A stretch of DNA of 64,000 bases, from positions 122,829-186,828 of the forward strand of contig NZ_JASEFJ010000003.1 of NCBI RefSeq assembly GCF_030019085.1, in the 5' to 3' direction. Position 1 is the first letter of the stretch, and each line of letters starts with the position of its first letter. Source of the DNA: Methanoculleus sp. (GTDB taxonomy: Archaea > Halobacteriota > Methanomicrobia > Methanomicrobiales > Methanoculleaceae). Shown one piece after another: positions 8,744 through 18,045 of the stretch. Both the position numbers and the translations under genes were made by a program. The notes beneath the pieces were generated by a model. That model was not told the DNA's origin. It worked only from the letters and a program-made list of their open reading frames with translations, and did no database searches.

Positions 8744-9086
8744 GCTCTTTGAGTGTATCCCATGCTTCCTGGGCAGCGGTCGTTGCGGCACTGATCGCCC
8801 TGCCGATCCGCTCCGCAGCTGAGCCAAGGTCCATGCTCTCGACCAGACTGATCGCCTCGTTGAGGTGATCGATGGCCCTCTTAAACTCCTTATGTCCGGT
8901 GTCCCGCTGTGCGAACTCAAGTTCTGTGCGGATAGCCTCAAGCATCATCAGAAGCATCCGTTTTCCGCCGGGCTTCTCCTGGATCGGGAACTCTACCAGT
9001 GCCGTAGTCAGGTGTGACCCCATGATCAGTTCGGACTTTGCCCGCTCGGCAAACTGGTATGTCCTGATGGCGGTTTTAAGATCCAT
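8730..9086 (-). CDS. Uncharacterised helical protein
   Basis: A protein of about 118 residues with no motif I recognise. It is predicted to be almost wholly helical, rich in Ala, Glu and Lys, with heptad-like spacing (TAIRTYQFAERAKSEL, FKRAIDHLNEAISLVESM), which suggests a small helical bundle. The ATG at 9086 is chosen, though a GTG six codons upstream is also possible and neither has a strong ribosome site. It overlaps the nitroreductase start by 14 bases, so it is likely the first gene of that transcript. Confidence 0.65.
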   Translation of the reverse strand: MDLKTAIRTYQFAERAKSELIMGSHLTTALVEFPIQEKPGGKRMLLMMLEAIRTELEFAQRDTGHKEFKRAIDHLNEAISLVESMDLGSAAERIGRAISAATTAAQEAWDTLKEHGLL

Positions 9087-9140
9087 ACCAATACTGGCAC
9101 TCACAGTTATAAAAAGTATTGAAAGGAGAGATCTCAGGGC

Positions 9141-9449
9141 TTACCTTGACTTCTGTTTGGTTCCAAGCACCGAGACCTTTGAGCGGCGGATTGCCCGGCG
9201 GACCCGCACATCTGCCGTGGGACCGCTCACACCACGACCGCCACGGCCGCCTCGTCCACCACGACCGCCACGGGCGCCGCGCCTTGTGTCCTGTCCTTCC
9301 CTGCTCGCTCGCTTCTGGATAACCGCTGCCGACTTGAACCTCTGGTTCGGGCCGGGTTTCTTCACGGTGGCTTCACTTGCAGGGACGAGCCGGATCTGCC
9401 CCTTCACGCCCTTGACCTGAGCCCACTGAACGCTTCCTGTCTTTCCCAT
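9141..9449 (-). CDS. DUF5350-type small basic protein with Gly/Arg repeats
   Basis: A 102-residue, strongly basic protein beginning MGKTGSVQWAQVKGVKGQIRLVP with PGPNQRFKSA downstream, as in the methanogen DUF5350 family. Residues about 57-75 form a run of GGRGGRGGRGGRG, an RGG-box-like segment that suggests nucleic-acid binding. It is encoded by a 16-bp direct repeat, ACCACGACCGCCACGG, at 9231 and again 27 bases later. A strong ribosome site AAAGGAG is at 9458-9464. The basic charge and RGG run fit an RNA or ribosome-associated protein, which is inference. Confidence 0.8.
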   Translation of the reverse strand: MGKTGSVQWAQVKGVKGQIRLVPASEATVKKPGPNQRFKSAAVIQKRASREGQDTRRGARGGRGGRGGRGGRGVSGPTADVRVRRAIRRSKVSVLGTKQKSR

Positions 9450-9504
9450 GATAAAACTCCTTTATATTTATGACCCGATCCGCTGATAAAAGTAACCCGC
9501 AGGA

Positions 9505-11367
9505 TCAGGAGAGCAACCGCTCCAACTCGCGCCGGAGTGCCTCGCTGACCACTTTCCCATCGACGCTCCCGCGCAGTTCCTTCATGACCACGCCCATCAG
9601 AGGCCCGAGCGCGGCCATACCCCGCTCACGGGTGAACCCCTCGCGTTCGGCCACAACCCTGCGGACGATAGCCTCAACATCGGCCTTTGATACTGAGGGC
9701 GCAACCTTCTGTATGGCCGCGTCCACCCGCTCTTCAGGTGCCAGACTGCTCTCCTGCGGTCTTCGTGCAAGTTCTGTGAGGATCTCCGGGATCGCCTCTT
9801 TTGCGGCCCGGCCAGCCTCCACCGCCGAGAGCAAAGCCAGTATCTCGTCCCCGGTGACGTGGTCGACCTCGACGCCGTCACGTGAGAGTTCCCGGCAGGT
9901 GGCAAGGAGCGTTCGTGCAGCAAGGGTAGGCCGGACGCCGGCGGCTACGGCCCTCTCAAAGAGCGGGAGTTGCTCGGAGAACGCCACCTGGCGTGCCAGC
10001 CCTTCGTCCAGTCCAAACTCACGGACGAACCGCTCCGCCCGGTCGGTGAGGAGTTCCGGGACCGTGACACTCTCCCAGAAGGCCGGATCGATCGTAACAG
10101 GGAAGACATCGGTCTCGGGGTACATCCTGGCGGCGCCGGGGAGCGGGCGCATGTAGGCGGTGCTCCCGCCCTCAAGCATCTTCCGGGTCTCCTCGGGTAC
10201 CCCCTCCATAGCCATAACGGCGCGGGTCATAACCTGCTCGATCGCACACGTGGCACGCTCCTTTCCGGCGGCCACTATGACGATACAGTCCTCATCTGCG
10301 GCGCCGAGACGTTCGCGCAACCGCGCCACCTCTTCTGCGGTTACACCGTAGGCCGGGAGTTCGTCGGTGTGGAAGATCCCGCCGACACCGCACTTCTTTG
10401 CGTAGTCGGAAAACTCGCTTCCAAGCCGTCGGTCGGGCTGGATCTCCCGGCCGACAAGCCCGGCAAACCCGCAGAGTCGGAGGGCGAGGATAGATCTCGC
10501 CTTCTTCAGGATAGAGGAGTTCGTGCCGGAGAAGAGGTCTGTCACATCTACAACGTTCGGGTCAACCCGGGCACCCCGTTCCCGCAGGGCGTCGCGGATT
10601 GAAAGAAGGTTTACCTGCCGCTCAACCTCTCGCCGCACCACCTCGGCGATGAGATCGAGATCCTGGACTCCCTTGATCTCCACCCGGGCGCCCTCCGCGA
10701 TGGAGACGTTGATATCCTGTCTTATCGTCCCGAGACCGCGTTTCACCCTGCCGGTTGAGCGAAGGACCATCCCTATGTATGCCGCAACCTTCGCAACCTC
10801 TTCAGGGCTGTGCATGCAAGGGGCGGTGGTGATCTCAACGAGCGGGATCCCCAGACGGTCGAGGGAGAAGGTGTCCCCTTCCACCCGCTGCGCTGCTTCC
10901 TCTTCCAGACATATCGTCTCGACCCTGCAACCGCCGGGAAGCGCGCCGGAGAGCGCAACCAGCGCCGTTCTCTGGAACCCGCTGGTGTTTGAACCGTCGA
11001 TGACGACCTTTCGCATCGTATGCACCTCCTCGACGGGGATCATGCCGAGCATCTTTGCGATCGTAAGGGTGATATCGAGCGCTTCAGGGTTCATCGGGGC
11101 GGGGGGCTCTTCGTCGTGCTCTACGAGGCAGACCGTATCGTATGTGTAGTAGCAGAACTTCCGGACGAGTCTCATCTCCTCACGCGCCGCACGGTCGATC
11201 TCGCCAAGTTCGCTCTCAGTTGCACGGAGGTAGCGCTGAAACTCGCCCGTCCGCTCAGAGACGTCCCTGAGAACCGTAGGGCAGTGGCAGAAGAGTTTCC
11301 TGGTGGTGTCGAGCTGCTGGTGGATCTCGATCCCGGCCTTGAGACCGAGGGCTTCGTAGTCCATCAT
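9505..11367 (-). CDS. gatE: Glutamyl-tRNA(Gln) amidotransferase subunit E
   Basis: The 620-residue kinase/transamidase subunit of the archaeal GatDE complex, which converts Glu-tRNA(Gln) to Gln-tRNA(Gln) with ammonia from GatD. It starts GLKAGIEIHQQLDT, the GatB/GatE signature that includes metal and substrate ligands, and has the family blocks VVIDGSNTSGFQRT and LGTIRQDINVSI. The AspRS-like insertion and the helical YqeY tail (ending SEALRRELERLLS) are present, so the length is full. It overlaps gatD by four bases and is the last gene of argH-gatD-gatE. Confidence 0.97.
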   Translation of the reverse strand: MMDYEALGLKAGIEIHQQLDTTRKLFCHCPTVLRDVSERTGEFQRYLRATESELGEIDRAAREEMRLVRKFCYYTYDTVCLVEHDEEPPAPMNPEALDITLTIAKMLGMIPVEEVHTMRKVVIDGSNTSGFQRTALVALSGALPGGCRVETICLEEEAAQRVEGDTFSLDRLGIPLVEITTAPCMHSPEEVAKVAAYIGMVLRSTGRVKRGLGTIRQDINVSIAEGARVEIKGVQDLDLIAEVVRREVERQVNLLSIRDALRERGARVDPNVVDVTDLFSGTNSSILKKARSILALRLCGFAGLVGREIQPDRRLGSEFSDYAKKCGVGGIFHTDELPAYGVTAEEVARLRERLGAADEDCIVIVAAGKERATCAIEQVMTRAVMAMEGVPEETRKMLEGGSTAYMRPLPGAARMYPETDVFPVTIDPAFWESVTVPELLTDRAERFVREFGLDEGLARQVAFSEQLPLFERAVAAGVRPTLAARTLLATCRELSRDGVEVDHVTGDEILALLSAVEAGRAAKEAIPEILTELARRPQESSLAPEERVDAAIQKVAPSVSKADVEAIVRRVVAEREGFTRERGMAALGPLMGVVMKELRGSVDGKVVSEALRRELERLLS

Positions 11368-12599
11368 GGGATCGACCTCCGCCGTATCTCGCCGGCAAGG
11401 TCGGTCTGCATTAGCCTCCTCACGCGGTCGGGGTCAGACTCGTTCCCGAGCACCCACATCAGTTTCACAAGCGCAACCTCGGGGAGCATATCCTCACCCT
11501 CTATGATCCCGGCCGCAAGGAGGTCTCTTCCGGTGTTGTAGACACGGTCGCAGACCCGGCCGTGCAGACACTGGGATGTCATGACGACGGTCGTCCCCTC
11601 CTCTATCATCTGCCGGAGTTCCGGGACGAGGTTGGTTGAGACGTGACCGAGTCCCGTCCCGGAGATGACAAGACCAGCGTAGCCCTCGAAGGCCTCGAAG
11701 ACCGATGGTGGCATACCGGGGTAGAACTGGAGGAGGGCGCATCGTTCCTCGAGTTTATCCTGGAGTTCTGGCTCTTCCGTCCCCCTCCGGACCGCTTCCT
11801 CAGAGAGGCTGACGGAGAGGGATGGGTAGTCTACGTAGCCGAGCGGTTCTGTCCCAATACTCTGAAAAGCGTCGCGCCGGGAGGTATGCATCTTCCTGAC
11901 CCCGGTTGCCCGGTGTATGGCACAGCGGTCGTCGTTTGTGGTAGCGTGCATCACCACCGCCACCTCACCAAGGTCGCTTGTGGCGGCGGCGGCACTGCAG
12001 AGGGCGTTCATGGCGTTATCGGAGCTTGGGCGGTCGGCCGACCGCTGTGACCCCACAAAGACGACCGGTACCGGCGTCTTCAACATAAACCTGACCGCGG
12101 CGGCCGAATAGGCCATGGTGTCGGTACCGTGGGTGACGATCACCCCTTCAACCCCGGCCCTGATCTCGTCGTATATCGCCCGGGCAAGTTTCTGCCAGAG
12201 CACCGGTTGCATATCCTCAGAGAGGATGCTTGCGATCTGGCGGTCGCGGTAGCGGGCGATCTCTCCAAGTTCGGGGATAGCGCGCAGGATGTCGCTTGCA
12301 GAGAACTGGCTCATCACAGCGCCGGTCCGGTAGTCCACCCTGCTTGCAATCGTCCCGCCGGTGGAGAGGATGGCAAGTTCGGGGAGATCGGGGTTCTGCG
12401 CGACTTTCCCGGCGGTTGCCTGTGGCCGGGGGGCGGGGCGCTCGACAAACTCGATCTTTTCAGGCGACGCTCCTATGTTGTAGCCGCTATCCAGTTTTAT
12501 GACAACCATTTCGTCCCGTTCGGTGATGTAGGTGCCGGTGAGCGTGGTTTTGCCGTTCGTATACCGAACAAGGTCTCCGGCCATGAGGGTATCGATCAT
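11364..12599 (-). CDS. gatD: Glutamyl-tRNA(Gln) amidotransferase subunit D
   Basis: The 411-residue glutaminase subunit of GatDE, of the L-asparaginase type. The first 60 residues form the small beta-barrel (GDLVRYTNGKTTLTGTYI), followed by the asparaginase fold. The nucleophile threonine lies in ILSTGGTIAS and the second active-site block in VIVTHGTDTMAYSAAAV. It overlaps gatE downstream and argH upstream by four bases each, which suggests translational coupling and matched subunit supply. Confidence 0.97.
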   Translation of the reverse strand: MIDTLMAGDLVRYTNGKTTLTGTYITERDEMVVIKLDSGYNIGASPEKIEFVERPAPRPQATAGKVAQNPDLPELAILSTGGTIASRVDYRTGAVMSQFSASDILRAIPELGEIARYRDRQIASILSEDMQPVLWQKLARAIYDEIRAGVEGVIVTHGTDTMAYSAAAVRFMLKTPVPVVFVGSQRSADRPSSDNAMNALCSAAAATSDLGEVAVVMHATTNDDRCAIHRATGVRKMHTSRRDAFQSIGTEPLGYVDYPSLSVSLSEEAVRRGTEEPELQDKLEERCALLQFYPGMPPSVFEAFEGYAGLVISGTGLGHVSTNLVPELRQMIEEGTTVVMTSQCLHGRVCDRVYNTGRDLLAAGIIEGEDMLPEVALVKLMWVLGNESDPDRVRRLMQTDLAGEIRRRSIP

Positions 12600-14074
12600 T
12601 CTGTAAACCTCCGTGCCTCAAGGATGAGGGTTTCAAAAGCACGCGATAATGCCATCTCTCTCTCCTCCAACCATGCTGTGTCGCCGGCCAAGGTCTCACG
12701 CTGCACGTCTATCTGGGAAGCGACGGTCTCAGACGCCGGGCCACCGATGATCCTTCTGGTTGCAACGGCGTGACGGGGGTCAAGGACGGTCTCGATCTTC
12801 TCCTGCGTGAGTCCCAGGTCCAGAACCGATATCCCGGCCGCTTCCCGTGCAGCGGCCTCAAGCGTCTCGAGGTCGAGCGAACCGTGCCTGACCGCCCGCC
12901 CAACGATCCGGTGGGCGGTCCGAAACGGGAGGCCGTAGTCCCTGACAAGGGCGTCGGCAAGGTCTGTGGCGGTGGAGAAACCTCTCCCCGCCTCCGCTGC
13001 CATACGCTCCGTGTCAAAGACTGCGGTGGCTATCATCCCGGAGAGGAGAGGGACGCTCTGCCTGGCTGCCTCAAGGCCGTGCCAGAGGTGTGGAGTCACC
13101 TCCTGGAGGTCGCGGTTGTAACTCATCGGGAGGGCCTTTGTGATCGTGATCGCCGCTGTAAGCGAACCCGCGACCGTTCCGGCCTTCGCTCGCATGATCT
13201 CGGCGACGTCCGGGTTCTTCTTCTGGGGCATGATCGATGAGGAGGAACAGTAGGCGTCGTCAAGCCGGACGAATCCAAAGAACGAGGTGCTCCAGAGGAC
13301 GAGATCCTCGCATAGCCGGCTTACCGTCGTCATGCAGGTGGCGGCGTCGGCGAGAACCTCGATCACGAAGTCGCGGGAGGCGACAGCGTCCATGCTGTTT
13401 GGCGCAGGGCGCGAGAACCCCAGGAGTCTGGCGGTGTATTCGCGGTCAAGGGGATAACCGGTCGAGGCGAACGCCGCCGAACCGAGCGGCGAGACGTCCA
13501 GGCGGACATACGCCTCCCGGAGCCTGGCGGTGTCCCTGGAGAAACTCTGTTCGTAGCCGAGGAGGTGGTGGGCGAGGGTGGTGGGCTGGGCGTGCTGGAG
13601 GTGGGTGAAACCCGGCATCACGCTCTCCCTGTGAGCGGCGGCAAGATCGAGCAGAGTTCGCCGCAGGTCGGTGAGAGAGTGTATGAGGCCCAGGACCTCC
13701 TCTTTGAGACGGATCCTTATGCAGGTGGCGACCTCGTCGTTTCGCGACCGGCCGATGTGAAGACGCCCGCCTACCTCCTCACCAAGGCGCTCGAGGAGAC
13801 AGGCCTCTTTACCGGCGTGGACGTCTTCGAACCGTTCGCTGAACGCCTCCGGTGGGAGACCGTGGTCATAGAAATCCAGGAGCGCTGCCATCAGCGCACA
13901 CGCGGGGGCATCCTCGATGATCCCCTGTCGCCGCAACCCCAGGAGGTGCGCCATATCCACGAGGAGGTCTGCTCTTGCTATCCAGCGGTCGGCGTCCATC
14001 GATGCAAGGAAGTGCTCGATATCGTGCGACCGTTCACCTGCAAGACGCCCCTCTCGAATCTGATCCGTCCGCAT
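12596..14074 (-). CDS. argH: Argininosuccinate lyase
   Basis: A 492-residue member of the fumarase/aspartase superfamily catalysing the last step of arginine synthesis. The superfamily signature is present as SSSIMPQKKNPDVAEI, with the catalytic serine in the flexible SSS loop, together with LHIGRSRNDEVAT and PGFTHLQHAQPTT. It leads the argH-gatD-gatE transcript. The start ATG follows GATAGG, and the minus-strand sequence at about 14105-14125 is AT-rich with a possible TATA element (CTTTTAG). The pairing of argH with gatDE has no obvious metabolic logic beyond amino-acid supply. Confidence 0.96.
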   Translation of the reverse strand: MRTDQIREGRLAGERSHDIEHFLASMDADRWIARADLLVDMAHLLGLRRQGIIEDAPACALMAALLDFYDHGLPPEAFSERFEDVHAGKEACLLERLGEEVGGRLHIGRSRNDEVATCIRIRLKEEVLGLIHSLTDLRRTLLDLAAAHRESVMPGFTHLQHAQPTTLAHHLLGYEQSFSRDTARLREAYVRLDVSPLGSAAFASTGYPLDREYTARLLGFSRPAPNSMDAVASRDFVIEVLADAATCMTTVSRLCEDLVLWSTSFFGFVRLDDAYCSSSSIMPQKKNPDVAEIMRAKAGTVAGSLTAAITITKALPMSYNRDLQEVTPHLWHGLEAARQSVPLLSGMIATAVFDTERMAAEAGRGFSTATDLADALVRDYGLPFRTAHRIVGRAVRHGSLDLETLEAAAREAAGISVLDLGLTQEKIETVLDPRHAVATRRIIGGPASETVASQIDVQRETLAGDTAWLEEREMALSRAFETLILEARRFTE

Positions 14075-14172
14075 CCTATCAACAGTCCTGTCTGTAGCGT
14101 TTGGTTACGCTAAAAGATTAAGACCACGTTTCTGCTGTCAGGGTCGTGCAAGGCCATCGAGCCAGTGACCTC

Positions 14173-14560
14173 GAGTTGTGTGCCGGCCCCCCGGGTCTGG
14201 CGAACCTCTTCCGGGACGGATTTGAGGGGTGTGGGTGGGGAGGGGAGATGTGCGATCAAGACAGAGGGGTGGTGAGAAAGTTTCACGGGGGGGGCGCCTT
14301 GTGGCATGCATGGACAGGGGAGGGGGAGGGTTCCGCCCCCCCCATCAGCCCTACCCTATGAGGGGTGATTCACCACGGTTACAATACCAGGGAGGACAAC
14401 TCTGGCGTCAACTTTTGTTTCCTGTCGCGTGCACGACCCGCCAGGCCTATCGCCACTCACTGCCCGTCCCCCGGGAAGGGGGGCGGGAGGAGGCGCGAAA
14501 GCGGCCTGGAGGTGGGGGTGGTCGACCTGCGAGAAAAGAGAGTGTCCCGGTGAAACTCCT
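14173..14560 (+). repeat. Mosaic intergenic repeat, copy R2
   Basis: Most of the 756-base gap between argH and the ABC transporter. It holds a module A relative (14173-14228: GTGTGCCGG, GGGTCTGGCGAACCTCT), module B (14311-14412: GGACAGGGGAGGGGGA, CATCAGCCCT, GGGGTGATTC, ACAATACCAGGGAGGACAAC), module C (14455-14505: CACTGCCCGTCCCCCGGG then GGGGGGCGGGAGGAGGC, a strong hairpin) and module D (14534-14558: GAAAAGAGAGTGTCCCGGTG). The module order B-C-D is the same as in R1. No reading frame shared between copies is seen. Confidence 0.72.
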
Positions 14561-14748
14561 CTCTCAAATCCTGCTTCCGTCGCCGCGTAGAGAGACATTC
14601 ATCAGCGGCGATCTGATCTTCTCCCGCGCTCTCCCCGCCAGGACCTCCTTTTGGTGACACCCCGGAGAGGGCACCGCCCCACGATATACCTACGAGAGCA
14701 GAAATTACAGATTACTTATCTTATATGGTTAGTATAATGATAGTAACG

Positions 14749-14795
14749 TCTACTAAAGTAGAGGAATTTACGCTATTTTCGACAATACTATATAG
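14749..14795 (+). promoter_or_regulatory. Promoter with TATA box and upstream dyad for the ABC importer
   Basis: An AT-rich island between the GC-rich repeat and the transporter. CTATATAG at 14788-14795 fits an archaeal TATA box, placing transcription start near 14816-14820 and leaving a very short leader before the ATG at 14831. A perfect dyad TCTACT-AA-AGTAGA lies just upstream at 14749-14762, where an archaeal activator or repressor could bind. The dyad role is inference. Confidence 0.55.
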
Positions 14796-14830
14796 AGACA
14801 GCGTGAAGAATTACCTATCCAGTGTAACGG

Positions 14831-15829
14831 ATGGATGTAAAGATGAGATCGCGTATCACAATTCTTCTGGCCGTGGCTCTGGTTGCAGCGTTCGCGCTTG
14901 CCGCAGGCTGCACAGAGACCGGCACCGCTGATGTAACGCACCTTCGGATAGGTTACCAGCCGAGCACCCACCAGATCGCCCACGTCACCGCGATGGAGAA
15001 GGGATGGTGGCAGGAAGACCTGGCACCACTCGGCATCACAAAGGTGACTGACTACGAGTTCGGGACAGGTGCACCCGAGATGCAGGCGATGCTTGCCGGT
15101 GACCTGGATATCGCATATGTCGGTGCCGCCCCGTTCGTCGCCGCCGTCAACAGTGGACTTGACGCAAAGATCATTGCCGCTGTCCAGACCCAGGGATCTG
15201 ACCTCGTGCTCAGGAACGAGATACCCTACTCCGGCCCCACCGACCTCGTCGGTAAGAAGATCGCCACCTTCCCGCCAGGAACAATCCAGGACACCCTTCT
15301 GCGAACCTGGCTTGAAGAGAACGGCGTCGACCCCCAGAGTGTCCAGATAATCCCCATGGACCCAGGTCCTGCCACCACTGCCATCTCCGCCGGTCAGGTC
15401 GACGGCGTCTTCCTGCCCCACCCCTCCCCTGCCATCATCGCAGCGAGCGGCGCAGGGAGGACCGTGGTGAAGTCTGGTGAGATGCGAAAGGACCATGCCT
15501 GCTGTGTTCTGGTTGCAAGCGGCTGGCTGATCCGGGAACACCCCGAGATCGTTGAGCAGGTCGTAAAGACCCACATCAAGGCAACGGAATACAACCTCGA
15601 ACACCAGAACGAGGCTGCAGAAATCTACGCAGCAAGGAGCGGACAGAACGTCGAGACCGTGAAGGCATCCTTCAGGGACTGGGACGGCACCTGGACGGCA
15701 GACCCACACCTGATCGCGTCCTCGGTTGTCGAGTACACTGAACTCCAGTATGAGCTCGGCTACATCAAGAGACCGTTCACAGAGGAGGACCTCTTCGACT
15801 TCACGTTCTATGATGAGGCCATGGCATAA
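14831..15829 (+). CDS. ABC importer substrate-binding lipoprotein (nitrate/sulfonate/taurine class)
   Basis: A 332-residue periplasmic-type binding protein of the NrtA/SsuA/TauA class. An N-terminal signal of about 25 residues ends in the lipobox LAAGC, so the mature protein is probably lipid-anchored outside the membrane. Class features are LRIGYQPSTHQIAHVTAMEKGWW, GAPEMQAMLAGDLDIAYVGAAPF and DLVGKKIATFPPGTIQD. It is followed by its permease (136 bases away) and ATPase. The substrate cannot be read from sequence: sulfonates, taurine, bicarbonate or thiamine precursors are all transported by relatives. An ATG at 14843 is an alternative start. Confidence 0.9.
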   Translation: MDVKMRSRITILLAVALVAAFALAAGCTETGTADVTHLRIGYQPSTHQIAHVTAMEKGWWQEDLAPLGITKVTDYEFGTGAPEMQAMLAGDLDIAYVGAAPFVAAVNSGLDAKIIAAVQTQGSDLVLRNEIPYSGPTDLVGKKIATFPPGTIQDTLLRTWLEENGVDPQSVQIIPMDPGPATTAISAGQVDGVFLPHPSPAIIAASGAGRTVVKSGEMRKDHACCVLVASGWLIREHPEIVEQVVKTHIKATEYNLEHQNEAAEIYAARSGQNVETVKASFRDWDGTWTADPHLIASSVVEYTELQYELGYIKRPFTEEDLFDFTFYDEAMA

Positions 15830-15965
15830 ATCGGCCTCATCCCCATTTTCCTTCCAAAAGTATCTTCTATCAACGTGTCGATAGGATCAGGGATAAAGAC
15901 GCCAGAGGGTAACCCCATTTACGGCCCCCTCCGGTAGGACCATCTCTGCGAGGCAGAACAGAGCC

Positions 15966-16745
15966 ATGAAACGACAGAAACAGAAACAACTCCTTGGTAT
16001 CGCAGCGCTCATCATTGCTGCGGCGATCTGGCAGTTTGTCGCCGAATACGTCGTAGGGCGATCATTCATCCTCCCAAGCGTCACCGATGTCGCAGTGGCG
16101 TTTGTAAACCTCCTCGCCTCCGGGACGCTACTCATTGACATCGGGGTGAGTTTTAAGCATTTTGGGATAGGCATCCTTGCGGCGATCTTCCTTGGCGTTC
16201 CCGTCGGGATTCTCATGGGATGGTTCCGGGTGGCAGACTCTCTGCTCGACCCGATCATCGAGATTCTCCGTCCAATACCACCACTTGCCTGGATCCCGTT
16301 TGCAATCATATGGTTCGGGCTTACCGCGGCGGCAGCAGGTTTTGTCATCTTTGTGGGGGCGTTCTTCCCGATCCTGACAGCAACCTACACAGCGTTCCGA
16401 TCGGTCCCGAAGATCTATGTTGAGGCGGGCAAGGTGCTCGGTTGCGACACATCGTTTGAGTTGATCCGTCACGTCGCCCTACCATCGGCGATTCCCTCAA
16501 TAGCCTCCGGGATCAGGATATCGATGGGGGTTGGCTGGATGTGTCTTGTGGCAGCGGAGATGTTTGGGGTCTCCAGAAACGGCCTCGGCTACCAGCTCTG
16601 GCACAACTACTACCTCCACCAGATGCCGGAGGTAGTGGTTTACATGCTGATCCTCGGGTTTGCAGGGCTTATCATAGACCACATCTTCCGGCACTACGTC
16701 GACCAGCGACTCCTGCGATGGCATGAGGGGGAGGTGGCCTCATGA
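15966..16745 (+). CDS. ABC importer permease (SsuC/TauC-like)
   Basis: A 259-residue inner-membrane subunit with about six helices, forming the translocation channel for the substrate delivered by the lipoprotein at 14831. The EAA loop that contacts the ATPase is EAGKVLGCDTSFELIRHVALPSAIPSI. The PIPPLAWIPFAIIWFG block is characteristic of SsuC/TauC/NrtB permeases. It overlaps the ATPase gene by four bases. Confidence 0.93.
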   Translation: MKRQKQKQLLGIAALIIAAAIWQFVAEYVVGRSFILPSVTDVAVAFVNLLASGTLLIDIGVSFKHFGIGILAAIFLGVPVGILMGWFRVADSLLDPIIEILRPIPPLAWIPFAIIWFGLTAAAAGFVIFVGAFFPILTATYTAFRSVPKIYVEAGKVLGCDTSFELIRHVALPSAIPSIASGIRISMGVGWMCLVAAEMFGVSRNGLGYQLWHNYYLHQMPEVVVYMLILGFAGLIIDHIFRHYVDQRLLRWHEGEVAS

Positions 16746-17503
16746 GCGGAGTCATCGTAGAGAACCTCAGCAAGGCCTTCCCTAAGGAGGATGGCGACGT
16801 CATATGGGCTCTGAAGGATATCAACCTCGAGATCCGGGATGAGGAGTTCGTCTGCCTGGTGGGGCCGTCCGGTTGCGGGAAGACGACGCTCCTTCGGATC
16901 ATCGCCGGGCTCGAGAGCCCGACCACCGGCAGGGTGATCGTCGACGGTAACGTGGTCACCGGCCCTGACCCCCGGCGGGGCATGGTCTTTCAGGAGTACT
17001 CGCTCTTCCCCTGGCAGAAGGTCATCGATAACATCGCTTTTGGCCTTGAGATGAGGGGTGTGGGTAAGGAGGAACGAAGGAAGATAGGAGAGCGCTACCT
17101 TGAGATGGTCGGGCTTTCCCAGTTCCGGGACGCCTACCCATACGAACTCTCAGGCGGGATGCGGCAACGCGTGGCGATAGCACGAGCGCTTGCAAATGAC
17201 CCCGATGTCCTCCTGATGGACGAGCCGTTCGGGGCGCTGGACGCTCAGACCCGGAACCGGATGCAGGGAGAACTCCTCTCCATCTGGGAGCAGACAAAGA
17301 AGACGATCCTCTTTGTCACCCACAGTGTGGATGAGGCGGTATACCTCTCTGACCGGATCGTTGTCCTCACACCGCGCCCGGGATCAGTCCGGGAGATCGT
17401 CGAGATACCCTGGCCGCGACCTCGCGACCGCACCAGTATCGAGTTTGCCGATGTTCGTCGGAAGGTGCTCAGGATGATCGAGGATACAGAAAACAGCCGA
17501 TGA
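16742..17503 (+). CDS. ABC importer ATP-binding protein (SsuB/TauB-like)
   Basis: A 253-residue nucleotide-binding subunit. It shows Walker A GPSGCGKTTLL, Q-loop VFQEYSLFPW, signature LSGGMRQRVAIARAL, Walker B VLLMDEPFGALDAQT and the switch histidine in FVTHSVDEAVYLSDR. All motifs are intact. It powers the transporter with the two genes upstream; these three genes form one operon that ends here, followed by a mosaic repeat. Confidence 0.95.
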   Translation: MSGVIVENLSKAFPKEDGDVIWALKDINLEIRDEEFVCLVGPSGCGKTTLLRIIAGLESPTTGRVIVDGNVVTGPDPRRGMVFQEYSLFPWQKVIDNIAFGLEMRGVGKEERRKIGERYLEMVGLSQFRDAYPYELSGGMRQRVAIARALANDPDVLLMDEPFGALDAQTRNRMQGELLSIWEQTKKTILFVTHSVDEAVYLSDRIVVLTPRPGSVREIVEIPWPRPRDRTSIEFADVRRKVLRMIEDTENSR

Positions 17504-17511
17504 GGGTATCA

Positions 17512-17905
17512 ACCCGGTATCCGGAGGCTGTGCCCTGGTCTGGTAAAACCAGTTGGAGACGGATCCGCCGGTTGTGCAATCGCCGCAGACTGCCTGCCTG
17601 TCTGCAGGTTCGGATGGCTGTGGTTTTGGCGGGACGACGCTCAGGGGAAGAATTTGGGATGGACAATTCTTCCCTCCTCCCCAGAAGATGATTATTCTCA
17701 CGACACAATATCCGGAAGGGAACGGGAAGAGGCGGCGTAAGCAGCCGGTAGGTGGGCGGTTTTTTGATTCCACTTCTGGAGAGAGGCCTCCCGCTGACAT
17801 GCCAGGACAGGGGAGGGGAACCTTCTGCCCCCCGCGGGGCGACTCTCCATCGGTAGAGTGCCTGGAGAGAGCCTCTTTGCGGTGTCACGGTGAAACCCCT
17901 CCTGA
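17512..17905 (+). repeat. Mosaic intergenic repeat, copy R3
   Basis: Fills the 600-base gap between the ABC importer and L10e. Module A (17512-17607) reads GGCTGTGCCCTGGTCTGG and then TGTGCAATCGCCGCAGACTG, and a close relative occurs at 41762. A degenerate C-like stretch is at 17700-17760. Module B (17791-17875) reads GCTGACATGCCAGGACAGGG, GAGGGGAACC, GCGGGGCGACTCTCCATCGG and AGAGTGCCTGGAGAGAG. It ends with CGGTGTCACGGTGAAAC-like sequence as in module D. The remaining bases to 18040 show nothing I recognise. Confidence 0.72.
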
Positions 17906-18045
17906 CCTTCCATTGGGCAATCATCACACCCCCTGCCACCCCCGCATCGTCGATGAAAGAGAGGCGCCGGCCATACCCATACCACAACGCCGCGAGAGTG
18001 GAAGGTTTACATCCCGGATCGTTGAATTGATGAGTTTCCCGTAAG

